This document shows, piece by piece, positions 10,046-20,040 of a stretch of DNA of 32,549 bases (the stretch's first letter is position 1; each line of letters opens with the position of its first letter). The notes below the pieces were generated by a model that made no database searches, was not told where the DNA came from, and saw only the letters and a list, made by a program, of their open reading frames with translations. The stretch lies in the NCBI GenBank assembly GCA_003427395.1, contig BFEA01000450.1:372676-405224 (forward strand), given 5' to 3'. This stretch comes from Chara braunii (lineage: Eukaryota > Streptophyta > Charophyceae > Charales > Characeae). The position numbers and the translations under genes were made by a program.

Positions 10046-11031
10046 TAAGCCGTTGTTGAACCATTTAACCTCGTCATTAATAGTTTGTTTTTGTTCTTTT
10101 CAAAATTCCCAGACATCTTTGATATAACTTCTGAAATTATCAATTTGAGATGAGAAGTGTTGAGTTTGTAAAATATTTTCCCTTGATCTGGTTTCTTTCC
10201 AAAGGAGAAAATCGATACACACATCGCATGATCTAATCCTGGAAAGGGGGACCGTGGAAAAATTTCTGCCACTTGTAGAGCTCCCTGCATCTCCTCTGAT
10301 ACTAATATTAGATCAATCCTAGACTTAGTATTTTGGCCTGCTCTTCCTTTCCTGAAACATGAAAATGCCTTATGTGTGGGATTGATCCTTCTATATGAAT
10401 CAAATAAGTTCATTACTTGACACAAATTAGATATAATTAACTCATCTGATTCTACGTAATCCGGACAAGGGGAAGGGAGTCTCCATCTATCTAGATGTCG
10501 GTCCGGTGCCGCATTAAAATCCCCAGCCATAATCATTGGGATACCGACCGGTAGCTGCGGGAGGGAAGAAGCAAAAAAAAATTGACAGTTACCAACCTCA
10601 TTGGGTGCATATACACATAGAATACTAAGTACCTCTAGTTCCAGCATCGCTAGTATGTACACCCATCTCCCTTCCACTTTATCAGCTTCCCAATTTATCA
10701 CCTTCACTTTTGAGTCCGGGGGGATCCATATTGCCACCCCTGCGCTACCTGGTCTGGGAGAGTGTGCCCTATATGCCTGGTGCGGCCACACTTCCTTGTG
10801 ACTATGATGATGTGCATCTGTATCCATAAGATGAGTCTCCTGAACACAAATCACATCTGGCCATTTTTTTCCATCAATCCCCTTGAATTGTTCAATAATG
10901 GCTTGACGCTTAGTTAACTTAGCAAATGCCAATCCATTAACATTAAGTGATCTAATATCTAGATCTGCATTTCCTTTAAGCAACTTCCACTCTTTATCCT
11001 TGTTATAGAGCGCATCAATTACTTTAAACAT
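10045..11031 (-). pseudogene. LINE AP-like endonuclease domain
   Basis: This domain nicks target DNA to prime reverse transcription. The exonuclease-endonuclease-phosphatase signature is complete: N30 in SLNVNGL, E65 in VQETHL, Y141 in CVYAPN, D171 and N173 in GDFNAAPD, D240 in SRIDLIL, and D267-H268 in LDHAMC. The start is an ATG at 11031, 82 bases after the upstream ORF ends. The frame is open for 328 codons but leaves the reverse-transcriptase frame near its end (after about residue 305), so the C-terminal 20 or so residues are out of frame. As a standalone frame it looks intact. As part of ORF2 it belongs to a dead element. Confidence 0.92.
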
Positions 11032-11112
11032 CGTCGCTAACCTTCCACTAACCAGCCTTCGCAGAATCCCTCAACTCAAATCACAGCGAAAAAGAGATGA
11101 AAAAGAGGTGTT

Positions 11113-11736
11113 TTAGTTCTTCTGCCAGGATCCGTGGTCCAGAGTTCCTCCCACCTCTAGTATGCCTTTGTATAAGAATTTCATCAGGAGGGAGCATACC
11201 TCATCCTCTGTCCAAAACTTACTAGCTTTAATTTTCAGCACTTGTAATTCCATCAGAGATTCAGATCCAAACCAGCCAAGATCTATTTCCTTGGATGCAT
11301 CATATCTGAGGTACACATCCCTATTAGCAATTCTGTTTGGATCTGATATTACATTGAGAAGTGCTGTGGGACCAGGCGGAAACTGCTCCTTGCTGAATTT
11401 CATTATTTCCCCTCTGATGAGCGACTCCCCTGTTTTACCTCCTGTTTGTGTGAGCCCAGTAAGAAAGGAAGACTTGATTCCTTTCACTGTGACTTCCCCA
11501 TACACTGCTCCCTTGGGTTGAGACAACCCAACCTCCCATTTACCTCCCTTGAACCTGACCGGGAAGAGAACTATACCTGCCTTAATGGGAAAATTATGTC
11601 CCTGCCCTCTTGCCCATAGGTGTCGTAATTTTAGACACTTGCTTGTTAGTTCCGGAACTAATTTTCCTTTCATTTCTTTCTCTTCCCCCTGTTCTTTATT
11701 CCTTTTATGATGCAGGTCTTCCGTTAAATCAATCAC
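11113..11736 (-). CDS. ORF upstream of LINE endonuclease (ORF1 position), unknown fold
   Basis: A 207-codon intact frame lies in the ORF1 position, ending 82 bases before the endonuclease ATG. The start region is rich in Lys and Glu. The middle (VLFPVRFKGGKWEVGLSQPKGAVYGEVTVKG) looks like beta-strands, followed by NVISDPNRIANRDVYLRYDASKEIDLGWFGSESLMELQVLKIKASKFWTEDEV. I see no CCHC zinc knuckle, RRM or DUF4283-like signature of typical plant ORF1 proteins. Position and strand suggest an RNA-binding ORF1 analogue. A captured host fragment is the alternative. It may be complete or 5'-truncated. Confidence 0.55.
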   Translation of the reverse strand: MIDLTEDLHHKRNKEQGEEKEMKGKLVPELTSKCLKLRHLWARGQGHNFPIKAGIVLFPVRFKGGKWEVGLSQPKGAVYGEVTVKGIKSSFLTGLTQTGGKTGESLIRGEIMKFSKEQFPPGPTALLNVISDPNRIANRDVYLRYDASKEIDLGWFGSESLMELQVLKIKASKFWTEDEVCSLLMKFLYKGILEVGGTLDHGSWQKN

Positions 11737-12053
11737 TTGACTTCATGACAAGGGCAACCCTTTTACCACTGACATGGTCACATCACCATCTTTCAAAATT
11801 TAGAACACTTTTGTTTATTTGTGAGGCTGTTTTTTTTGTTTTTCGGGTCGGCTCAACACTTTGCCCGCTCAGGGTCTGTTACCTCCCCTACCACAGACCA
11901 GCACAGACCGAGACTTTGCCGGCCTACGGATGAAGGTTATCCTTGATTTCTGCAAGTATCCACAGACACGTCCAGATTCAGACGTCAAGGAAACTCAACG
12001 CTGCTAGTGGGACCTGGCTCCCGGTGCTGTGTCCAGCGGGCAATGTGCCGCAA
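11737..12053. other. Probable LINE 5' region and flank, no gene
   Basis: This stretch has no convincing coding frame. It probably contains the LINE 5' untranslated region and its unlocated insertion boundary. The plus strand has a T-rich run near 11828-11842 (TTTTTTTTGTTTTTCGGG). Confidence 0.35.
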
Positions 12054-12296
12054 GTATCCTAACGGCATTCTGGAAGAGGCGGGCGGGCCTACCCTTGGAA
12101 AATGGCGGGTTAGGCATCCAGCCCGTTTTTCGCTTCGCGGGCAGCTACCGTAGGTCTGCCGTGCCCATGCTACGGGTAGTATCCTAACGGCATTCTAGCA
12201 GAGGGGGGTGGGGCCTACTCTTTGGAAAATGGTGGGTTAGGCATCCAGCCTGTTTCCCGCATCGCGAGCACCTAGGTCTGCCTTGCCCATGCTACC
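12054..12296. repeat. Two-copy ~124-bp tandem repeat
   Basis: Copy 1 (about 12054-12175) and copy 2 (about 12178-12296) share GTATCCTAACGGCATTCT, GGGTTAGGCATCCAGCC and TAGGTCTGCC...GCCCATGCTAC with scattered substitutions and small indels. A shorter partial third copy ending in CTTGCCCATGCTACGG follows to about 12356. No coding signal was seen. Confidence 0.8.
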
Positions 12297-12299
12297 AAC

Positions 12300-12937
12300 G
12301 TCTGCCATCCGTCGTGGCTATGCTACTGACGTTTGCCTGTCTTGCCCATGCTACGGAGCTTGACCCTGCAGACATCCTGCACTTGGCTGCACACGATTGC
12401 TCGCTGCCCTTGGCCTTTGCTCACACATCAGCATGCGTGCCATGGTCATGGTCGTGGCATGTGACACCAACCTGAACGTGGCAAGAAGGTACGTTGTCCA
12501 TCGGTTCCCCTGCATCATTCCACATTTCTTTCTTTTTCTTTTCTTCTACTCCTGTTCCTCCTTGATTGTCTCTCTTCCTACATTCTCCTAGTTCTCTTGC
12601 TTCCTTTGTCTAGTCAAATTCTCCTCCCCCTTTCCTTTCTTTCCGTTCTTACTCTTCCTCCTCTGTGCCCATCTTGTGCGCTTTTGCCTTGCCTGCTCCT
12701 CGTCCTTTATTGCTTTGTTTTCATAAGCACAAACCAATGTAAGTATACATGGAGAGAGAGAGGAGGAGGGAGCATGCGAGCGAGGTAGGTGGTTCCAACA
12801 ATGACACGTACCGTGTTTTTTTGTTCGTTGGTTTCTTCTTGTCATTTTTCGGCGTTGCCATCGTCTTGTTCATCCTTTTCAGGGGTAGACACACCCACCC
12901 ACCCGCCCACGCACTCGCCCCCCTCCCCCTCCCCTCC

Positions 12938-12940
<3 letters not shown>
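12300..12940. other. Non-coding, pyrimidine-rich stretch
   Basis: The partial repeat end is followed by C/T-rich low-complexity sequence (about 12520-12720) and mixed sequence up to the (GA)n tract. Only short low-complexity frames are present. No gene is supported. Confidence 0.5.

Positions 12941-12944
<4 letters not shown>

Positions 12945-13010
<66 letters not shown>
12945..13010. repeat. (GA)n microsatellite
   Basis: About 66 bases of pure AG dinucleotide immediately precede the palindrome at 13010-13087. Confidence 0.95.
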
Positions 13011-13013
<3 letters not shown>

Positions 13014-13087
13014 TCGTAAAGGTGGTCATGCTCCCATCACTTTTGGAGTCACGATTATGATGGGAGCATGACTACCTCTACGACGTC
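13010..13087. repeat. Palindrome with 30-bp arms between two (GA)n tracts
   Basis: The left arm (about 13010-13039) and right arm (about 13058-13087) are inverted copies matching at 27 of 30 positions, around an ~18-base spacer. The longest perfect part includes GTCATGCTCCCATCA. It lies exactly between two same-orientation (GA)n tracts, so it resembles a tiny fold-back element inserted into a single (GA)n microsatellite. Confidence 0.85.
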
Positions 13088-13100
13088 TATCTCTTCTCCC

Positions 13101-13122
13101 AGAGAGACAGAGAGAGAGAGAN

Positions 13123-13165
<43 letters not shown>
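13101..13165. repeat. (GA)n microsatellite with one ambiguous base
   Basis: An AG dinucleotide tract with an N at 13122 and a few ACAG interruptions. It is the second flank of the palindrome. Confidence 0.95.
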
Positions 13166-13170
<5 letters not shown>

Positions 13171-14045
13171 GTGGCCCCTGTGTCCGATTGGAAAGGTAGC
13201 TTGAACACAGTGCAGCGTGCCATGCTGTTGCGCCCCGCTGGTTTTTCCGTTCATTCATTTTTCAGTTTTTTCTTCTTGCTCGTCATCGTGGTTATTGTAT
13301 TCATCGTTGTTTTTTATGTGTATGTGCATGTGTTTGCTCGTGATTTATCCCCGAGGGGTTTCAGCAATAAGTGCCATTAACTGCGGATAGGGGATGGGTT
13401 CGCTGCAATAATTGTAGGAGAGAGATAAATCAACCCTGCGCTATGCGATCATAAACCTTGCGCCGCATTAGGGGAAAAAAAAATCGATCAATCAATCAAT
13501 CGAATTGGTTGATTGGTTGATTGATTGACTGATTGTGGGGGAGAGAGAGAGAGTAGAACAGCAATGCAGTTGTCAATTTTTTTTTTTAAGAAAAAAAAAC
13601 AATCAGTCAATCAATAAATCATTGATCGCGCGGGGGGATTGATTGATTAGGCCGCTGTGCACCCTGTCTCTCTCTCTCTCTCATCCATCCCACTCTGCAT
13701 CTCACAGCTCTCCTCTTCTGCTCCCCTCCATTTCCCCGTCCACCTCCACCTCACCTCTTTGCAATTTATTTTTTCTTAACAATCTTTCCAAGGTTGATGT
13801 AACAGGATGTGGAAGAGGAGGTGGAAAAGGAGGTAGAAGATGTGAAAAAAAAGGAGATGGAAGAAGTGGAAGAGGAGATGTAACAGGATGTGGAAAAACA
13901 GGTGACGAAAGAAGTGGAGGAGAAGACGGAAGGCGATCGAAAGAAGAGGAAGGAGATGGAGAGAGAAGAGGAGCTGTGAGTCTGGCTTTTCCTCTTTTGA
14001 TTCGACGGAGGAGATCCCACAACTTGGCTGGGAATTTCCCAAAAA

Positions 14046-14054
14046 ATCAATCAG

Positions 14055-14095
<41 letters not shown>

Positions 14096-14142
14096 GCCAA
14101 TTGATTGATTGATTGATTGATCGATTGGTTGATTGATTGATT
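14046..14142. repeat. (AATC)n/(GATT)n palindrome, clearest example
   Basis: About 48 bases of AATC repeats (14046-14094) are followed by about 42 bases of GATT repeats, with only AAGCCAA-like sequence between. Single strands could form a hairpin with arms of over 35 bp, and the duplex could extrude a cruciform. Comparable nodes lie near 13485-13540, 14560-14660, 16066-16172, 16795-16846 and 17264-17404. Confidence 0.9.
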
Positions 14143-14562
14143 ACAAAAAAAAAACTAAAAAAAGTGTGGGAAGGAGATGACCTTCTCGCGACGCTCCCTG
14201 GTCCTCCTCCCTCCCTCCACCCGACCTCCTCACTCTCGATGCCCGACATTCCCCCGATCTCTCCTGGACGTCCTCGTAACCTCCTCCCTCCCTTCTTCCT
14301 CCCTCCCTCCCCCCTCCCCCTCCTTCCCTCCTTCCCCATTCTTCCTCCGTCCTTCCTCTCTTCTTCCTCCCTCCTTCCTCCCTTCTCCCAATAGTCTTTC
14401 TCCTTTCATGCGACATCCGTCTGACCTCCTCCCTCCAGCGTTCCTTCCTCCTTCCTGCCACTTTCGTCCCTCCTCACTCTGCCCTATCTCCTATCTCCCC
14501 GTCCTCTACTCGACCTTTTCTTTTTCTTATTTTTTTCTCCCAAGTTCCCAACCTATAATCGG

Positions 14563-14607
<45 letters not shown>

Positions 14608-15648
14608 AAATAAATTAATCAATCAGTTTTAATTGATTGATTGATTGATTGATAGACTGATTAAAAAAAAAAACGTGGGGGAGAGATGGCTTCTTGCTAC
14701 CGTCCCCAAACCATCTCCCTCCCTCCGCCCGGCCTCCTCCCTCTCGATGTCCAACCTCCGCTTGACTTCCTCCCTCCTCCCGACCTCCGCTTGACTTCCT
14801 CCCTCCTCCCTCTCGATGTCCGATCTCCTTCCTCCCTCCGCCTAACCGCGTCCCTCCGTACCTCCTTACTCCCTTCGACATCCGCCTGACCTCCTCCCTC
14901 CTGCTTTCCCTCATCCTCCCTCCCGCTTTCCTCCCTCCTCACTCTGCCTGATCTCCTGTCTCCCCTTCCTCTGCTCGACCTCTGCTCGATCTCGTCGTTA
15001 CCTCCTCCCTCCCTTCTTCCTCCCTCTCTCCACCCTCCCCCTCCTTCCCTCCTTCCACCTTCTTCTTCCCTCCTTCCTCTCTGCTTTCTCCCTTCTACCA
15101 ACCTCCTTTCTCCCTTCGTGCCATAGCCACCGGACCTCCTCCCTCCCGATTTCCTTCCTCCTCTCTGCGGCTTTCCTCCCCCCTCACTCTTCCCGATCTC
15201 CTATCTCCCCTTCCTCTGCTCGACCTCTGCCTGACCTTTTCTTTTACTTATTTTTTTTCCTCCCAACTAATAATCGGTCAATCAATCAATTGGGTAAAGG
15301 GAAAAAAAAAGCATAGGGGAGAGATTGCTTCTTGCAACCCTCCCTGGACCTTCTCTCTCCCTCCGCCCGACCTCCTCCCTCTCAATGTCCGACCTCCGCT
15401 CGACTTCCTCCCTCCTCCCTCTCCGCTCGACTCCCTACCTCCTACCTCCCTCCGCCCGACCGTGTCCCTCCTCCTTACCTCCTTTCTCCCTTTGTGCGAC
15501 ATCCGCTTGACCTCCTCCCTCCCACTTTCCTTCGTCCTCCTTCCAACTTTCCTCCTCCTATCTGCCCTTCCTCTGTCCGACTTCTGTCTGACTTTTTCTT
15601 TTTCCTTTGTTTTCCCTTCCAAATTAATATATCAGTCAGTCAATCAAT

Positions 15649-15669
15649 NNNNNNNNNNNNNNNNNNNNN
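15649..15669. other. Assembly gap of 21 N
   Basis: The N run lies exactly at an (AATC)n/(GATT)n node, where the palindrome probably defeated assembly. A 21-base poly-G run follows at 15688-15708. Confidence 0.99.
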
Positions 15670-16066
15670 GATTGATTGATTGATTGAGGGGGGGGGGGGG
15701 GGGGGGGGTCGGGGGAGGAGCATGGGGGAGGGATGGCCTTCTTGCGACCCTCCCCGAAACTTCTCCCTCTGCCCGACCTCCTCCCTCTAGATGTCCGACC
15801 TTGCCCCGACATTGCCCCTGATCTCTCCTTGACCACCTCGTGACCTCCTCCCTCCCTTTTTCCTCCCTCCCTCCGCCCTCCTGCTCCTTACCTCCTTCCT
15901 CCCTTCTCCCTGCCTCCTTTCTCCCTTCGTGCGACATCCAGCTGACCTCCTCCCTCCCGCTTTCCTCCCCCTGACCCTGTCCGATCTCCTATCTCCCTTT
16001 CCTCTGCTCGACCTCTATCTGACCTTTTCTTTATCTTTTTTTTTCCTTCCCCAATCCATAAGTCGG

Positions 16067-16115
<49 letters not shown>

Positions 16116-17267
16116 TCATCAATCAAAATCAATCAATCAATCAATCAGTTTTGATTGATTAATTGATTGGTTCATAGACATATAAAAAAAGGCATTGGGA
16201 AGAGATGGCTTCTTGCGACCCTCCCCGGACCTTCTCCCTCTCGATGTCCGACCTCCGATCAAATTCCTCCCTCCTCCCTCTCGATGTCCGACCTCCGCTC
16301 GACTTCCTCCCTCCGCCCTTTCGATGTCCTCCCTCCTCCCTCATTCTGCCCGACCGCGTCCCTCCTCCATACCTCCTTTTTGCCTTTGTGCGCCATCCTC
16401 CTCACCTCCTCCCTCCTGCTTTCTTTTGTCCTCCCTCCCGCTTTCCTCCCTCCTCACTCTGTTCGATCTCCTATCTCCCCTTCCTTTGCTCGACCTCTGC
16501 TTGATCTCCTCGTGACCTCGTCCCTCCCTCCGCCCTCCCCCTCCTTCCCTCCTTCCCCCTTCTTCTTCCCTCCTTCCTACCTCCTTCCTCCATTCTTCCT
16601 CCCTTCTTCCTCCCTTCTACAAACCTCCTTTCTCCCTGTGCGACATCCACCTGACCTCCTCCCTCCCGCTTTCAAGTTATTTCCTCCTTCCTGCCGCCTT
16701 CCTCCCCCCTCGCCCAATCTCCTATATCTCCTTCCTCTGCCCGAACTCTTCCTGACCTTTTCTTTTACTTTTTTTTTTCTCCCAATTAATAATTGGTCAA
16801 TCAATCAATCAGTTTTAATTGATTGACTGGTTGATTGATTGGTTAAAAAAAAACAAAAAAAAATGTGGGGGAGAGATCACTTCTCGCGACCCTCCCCAGA
16901 CTTCCGTCCGTCTGCCCGACCTCCCTCTTGATGTCAGACCTCCGCAGGATTTCCTCCCTTCTCCCTCTCGACATCCGACCTCCGCTCGACTTCCTCCCTC
17001 CTCCTTATCGATGTCCAACCTCCGCTCAACTTCCTCCCTCCTCCCTCTCAATGTCATCCTCCCTCCCTCCGCCCAACCGCTTCCCTCTTCCCTACCTCCT
17101 TTCTCCCTTCATGCGACATCAGACTGTCAGTGACCTCCTCCCTCCTGCTTTCCTCCGCCCTCCATCACGTTTCCTCCCTCTTCACTCTGCCTGATCTCCT
17201 GTCTCCTCTTGCTCTGCGCAGCCTCTGCCTGACCTTTTTTTTTTTTTCCGCCCAATTAATAGATCGG

Positions 17268-17300
<33 letters not shown>

Positions 17301-17599
17301 TTGATTGATTGACAGATTGGTTGATTGGTTGGTTGGTTGATTGATTGATTAATACATCAGTCAATCAATCAATAAAAACTGCTTGATTGATTGATTGATT
17401 GAGAGGGGGAAAAAAAGAAAGTGTGGGGGAGAGATGACCATCTTGTGACCCTCCCCAGACCTTCTCCCTCCCTCCGCCCGACCTCCTCCCTCTCGATATC
17501 TGACCTCCGCCCGACCTCCTCCCTCTCCCTCTCGAACCGCCCGACCTCCACCCGGCCTCCTCCCTCCTCCCAACCTACTTTCTCCCTTTGTGCGACGTC

Positions 17600-17790
17600 C
17601 GCCTGCAGCACCAACCTGCATTAGCAGCAGTAGCAAGAACGATAGGAGCAGCAGACGCAGCGGTACTAGTAGCAAAGCCAGCAGAAGCACTAGCAGCAGC
17701 AGCAGCAACAACAGTGGTCGTAGTGGCAGCAGTAGTACCAGCAGCATCGACAGCGGCTTCAGCAACAGCAGCAATAGCCGCGCCTCCGTG
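17600..17790. repeat. AGC-rich imperfect trinucleotide stretch
   Basis: An imperfect run of AGC/AGT/GCA triplets starts where the last homopyrimidine unit stops. It gives poly-Ala or poly-Ser-like frames in several phases, so no frame is favoured. Low-complexity origin is most likely. Confidence 0.6.
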
Positions 17791-18600
17791 GGATTCAGAC
17801 ATTGATTCTTGCTATGGTGGACCTCGTGTTGCGCCTGCAGTAGAAGTGGGATTCGGACAATGATTCTGGTTCAGCCATTTCAACATTATTATTGTTAGGA
17901 GATAAGGAGGAGGAGATTGGTTGGAGAAGAAGAAGAGCATTATCTTTGGTCTAAGCTGGAGTACATCATCTTCTTCTTCTTTCTTACTTCTTCTTCTTCT
18001 TTCCCTCTCTCTCCTCTCAAGTTCATTCATTTCGTTTTGCAATTGGACGGCATTGTACTTTCTGATGAATGTATACTTCGAAATTGCCCAGGATCGTAAC
18101 ACATCGCGGTAACGGCCACATCGGATCTAGGCCGCCTGTGGCCGTACGGCGTATGGCCTACAACTGGATTTTTTTTTGAAACCCGTTGTCAGCTAGGCTA
18201 CCAGCGGGGCCGGCCTGGTCACCCTATTTTCCCGGGCGGCCCGACCGTGCAAGGACCAGGGAAGGTCCCAGCCAAAAAAAAAAAAAAAAAAAAAAAAAAA
18301 TCCAAAAAAAACTATGTTATGCAGAAATATAAACTGAACGACTTTTGCCTCAGGCTGACGTCGAAATTCGTTACCAAATTTAAAATAACATTTTTAATTA
18401 AAAAATAATTTTTATTTTTTTATTTTTTTACTTTTTTTAATTTCTTTTTGGCCCGGCCTGGCGAGTGGACCCGGGCCACTCTAGTAGCCTAGGTTGTCAG
18501 TACATACTGGCTAAATGGGCCAGTTTGACTACAAAGCATTATCTTGTTTGTGATGCTGTCCTCTACCTTCTATTCGTGATGTGACTATTGTCTAGTAGTT
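17791..18600. other. Non-coding stretch with A-tract and weak inverted repeat
   Basis: A GC-rich segment (about 18110-18270) ends in a 27-base A run at 18274-18300, which could be the tail of a retroposed sequence on the plus strand. It is followed by A/T-rich sequence. CTAGGCTACCAG near 18194 and CTAGTAGCCTAG near 18481 are imperfect inverted copies, next to GTTGTCAG words on both sides. Neither observation identifies a known element. Confidence 0.35.
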
Positions 18601-18625
18601 ACCCATCGTGTTGCCCTGCTCTCTT

Positions 18626-18626
<1 letters not shown>

Positions 18627-18672
<46 letters not shown>
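18627..18672. repeat. (CT)n microsatellite
   Basis: About 46 bases of pure CT dinucleotide. The frame through it encodes only Ser/Leu repeats. Confidence 0.95.
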
Positions 18673-18676
<4 letters not shown>

Positions 18677-19146
18677 TTCACATCTGCACATGTGCATGAG
18701 TTAAGGATTGGGGGAGAGAGAAGAGGAGAGGGTCAGCCTCTACCTCCAGCTATGTTCAGCTGGCTCCCGCCACTGCTCGACCCTCCCCCCCTGTCACCCT
18801 GCATTGCCATAGCCACATGCTGCTACAAATGCATTGCCATCAAATTGTTGATTATGAGCGAAGTTAGAACAGATCACCTAGTTACTCGTGAAGATGTCTG
18901 TGTCGTATTTTCAGCTGCTGCATTAAACTGGTAGGTGTCTCAAATTGATCGCAAATAGAGTTGTGTTGTTATCTGGGTATCTCTGACTGGCTCTCGCTAG
19001 CCAGGTCAGCCATTCCCAGTGTACTGTGTTAATAAAAAGGAGAAATACATAATGGAAAAGGATACGGAAAAACAAATGTAAGATTGCAACACACACAACT
19101 GTTGGTTGAGGATCACCTTGAAATTCTACCACTTCGGGTCACTACG
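18673..19146. other. No supported gene
   Basis: Mixed-composition sequence between the CT tract and the 62-bp repeat. I see short frames only and no RNA gene. Confidence 0.45.
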
Positions 19147-19270
19147 AAAATCCCAAAATATCATGACACGGTGACCTGAGTTGTGCGCAGGAGGATGGCA
19201 CAGACACAAAAATCCCAAAATATCATGACACGGTGACCTGAGTTGTGCGCAGGAGGATGGCACAGACACA
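19147..19270. repeat. Perfect 62-bp direct duplication
   Basis: Two adjacent copies (19147-19208 and 19209-19270) are essentially identical. Each runs from AAAATCCCAAAATATCATG to GGATGGCACAGACAC. Near-identity suggests a recent slippage duplication or an assembly duplication. Confidence 0.9.
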
Positions 19271-19796
19271 CACACACCTATCTATATTTTTTGATATGGA
19301 TGAAAGTTTTGTCATGATTGTGGAGGAAATGAGAGAGGATTTGGGGTGCTTTAAAAACACACGTTTCGGTTTTGCTAGCTCTCTGTCTTGGCAGATTTTA
19401 GCAGCTAGGATCGGGCTCGTACAACAAGCTATTCTTTCTCTATGGTTGGATGTGTTTTGTTTGTTTAGTTTTTATGCATGGCCTAATTCATTGCCCTGCT
19501 TTGCAGCATGCGTTGTCTTGTTGATGAAGTACTGTCTGTGGGTGGCCACAACTTTTTCCGGGGGTGGGTGCTTGGGGTTTTCTCCATAATACCTGTGCGA
19601 TGAGGCACAAAGAGTGTTTGTTGTGGGCGTCATTACCACGGGCTGCTTTTTCGGAGCACATGGAAGAATGGGGTAGCTTCCAGGGTGTTTTAAGCAGTAG
19701 TGCTCCTGGTTTCGCGCGGAGATCTTGTGGAATTTGGCATATTATATATGGAAAGATAGAGATAGCAGTGGGGTGAGTTTAGAGTGTTACTTTGTA

Positions 19797-20040
19797 TGTG
19801 GGCTGACTCGAAGGGCTCTCCAAGTTTTTTTGGACTATATGCCTCTGGTCGATGCTTTCTTGTCGGTGGATTAAAGCCTTCTGGGTTAGGTATGTTGTCT
19901 TATGTCTTTTGTGGTTGTGTGGGCCGACGTCGATGGCTTTCCAGGTTTTTCGGACCTTTGAAGCATCGGGTCGGTGCTTTCTTGCTGGTGAGTTCCTCGG
20001 TCTTAGGTAAGTTGCTTTTTGCCCTCCACCCTTTTGTGGA
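19797..20040. repeat. Diverged ~120-bp tandem duplication
   Basis: Copy A (about 19797-19914) and copy B (about 19917-20040) align through TGTGGGC-GAC, CCA(A/G)GTTTTT, GATGCTTTCTTG/GGTGCTTTCTTG, TTAGGTA(T/A)GTTG and CTTTTGTGG. Divergence is substantial, so this is an old duplication. No coding signal is conserved between the copies. Confidence 0.7.

Larger units (their letters stand above)
6058..11736 (-). mobile_element. Degenerate L1-type non-LTR retrotransposon (LINE)
   Basis: In minus orientation this element runs from an upstream ORF (11736-11113) through AP endonuclease (11031-10045), linker (10045-9746), reverse transcriptase (about 9700-8186), C-terminal region with a CCHC-like zinc-binding motif (8038-6569) and a 3' untranslated part to a poly-A tail, seen as 29 T residues at 6058-6086. 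The domain order and poly-A tail are diagnostic of LINEs. The linker, reverse transcriptase and C-terminal pieces are all in one frame, broken by nonsense codons. The endonuclease is in another frame, so an indel lies near 10.05-10.1 kb. The 5' boundary is unknown and could extend to about 11.9 kb. I found no convincing target-site duplication. The 3' untranslated part contains a library-adapter artefact at 6371-6408. Confidence 0.9.
13475..17600. repeat. Higher-order array: homopyrimidine blocks bounded by (AATC)n/(GATT)n palindromes
   Basis: Seven diverged units of about 350-680 bp (roughly 14101-14626, 14632-15290, 15296-15648, 15670-16125, 16131-16812, 16817-17308 and 17381-17600) follow one plan. 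Each starts with (GATT)n, then an A-run, then GTGGGGGAGAGATGGCTTCT, then CGACCCTCCCC. A long C/T-rich body with repeated CTCGATGTCCGACCTC and CGCTCGACTTCCTCC follows, then a CTTTTCTTTT...TTTTTCTCCCAA segment, then ATCGGTCAATCAATC. Adjacent units meet head-to-head, so (AATC)n runs into (GATT)n and forms large palindromes. A related but different block at 13475-14100 has a purine-rich body. The last unit is cut short at about 17600. The Pro/Ser/Leu-rich and Arg/Gly-rich frames here are composition artefacts. Confidence 0.85.

Noticed and set aside
13643-17200. Many Pro/Ser/Leu-rich or Arg/Gly-rich frames of 60-219 codons
   Set aside because: All arise from homopyrimidine/homopurine composition. 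Frames are open in several phases at once and no motif is conserved between units.
13475-17404. CRISPR-like regular repeats
   Set aside because: Repeats are tetranucleotide and have no unique spacers of uniform length, and the sequence is eukaryotic in character.
17588-17863. Ala-rich 91-codon frame
   Set aside because: Imperfect AGC triplets give open frames in more than one phase. It is low complexity rather than a gene.
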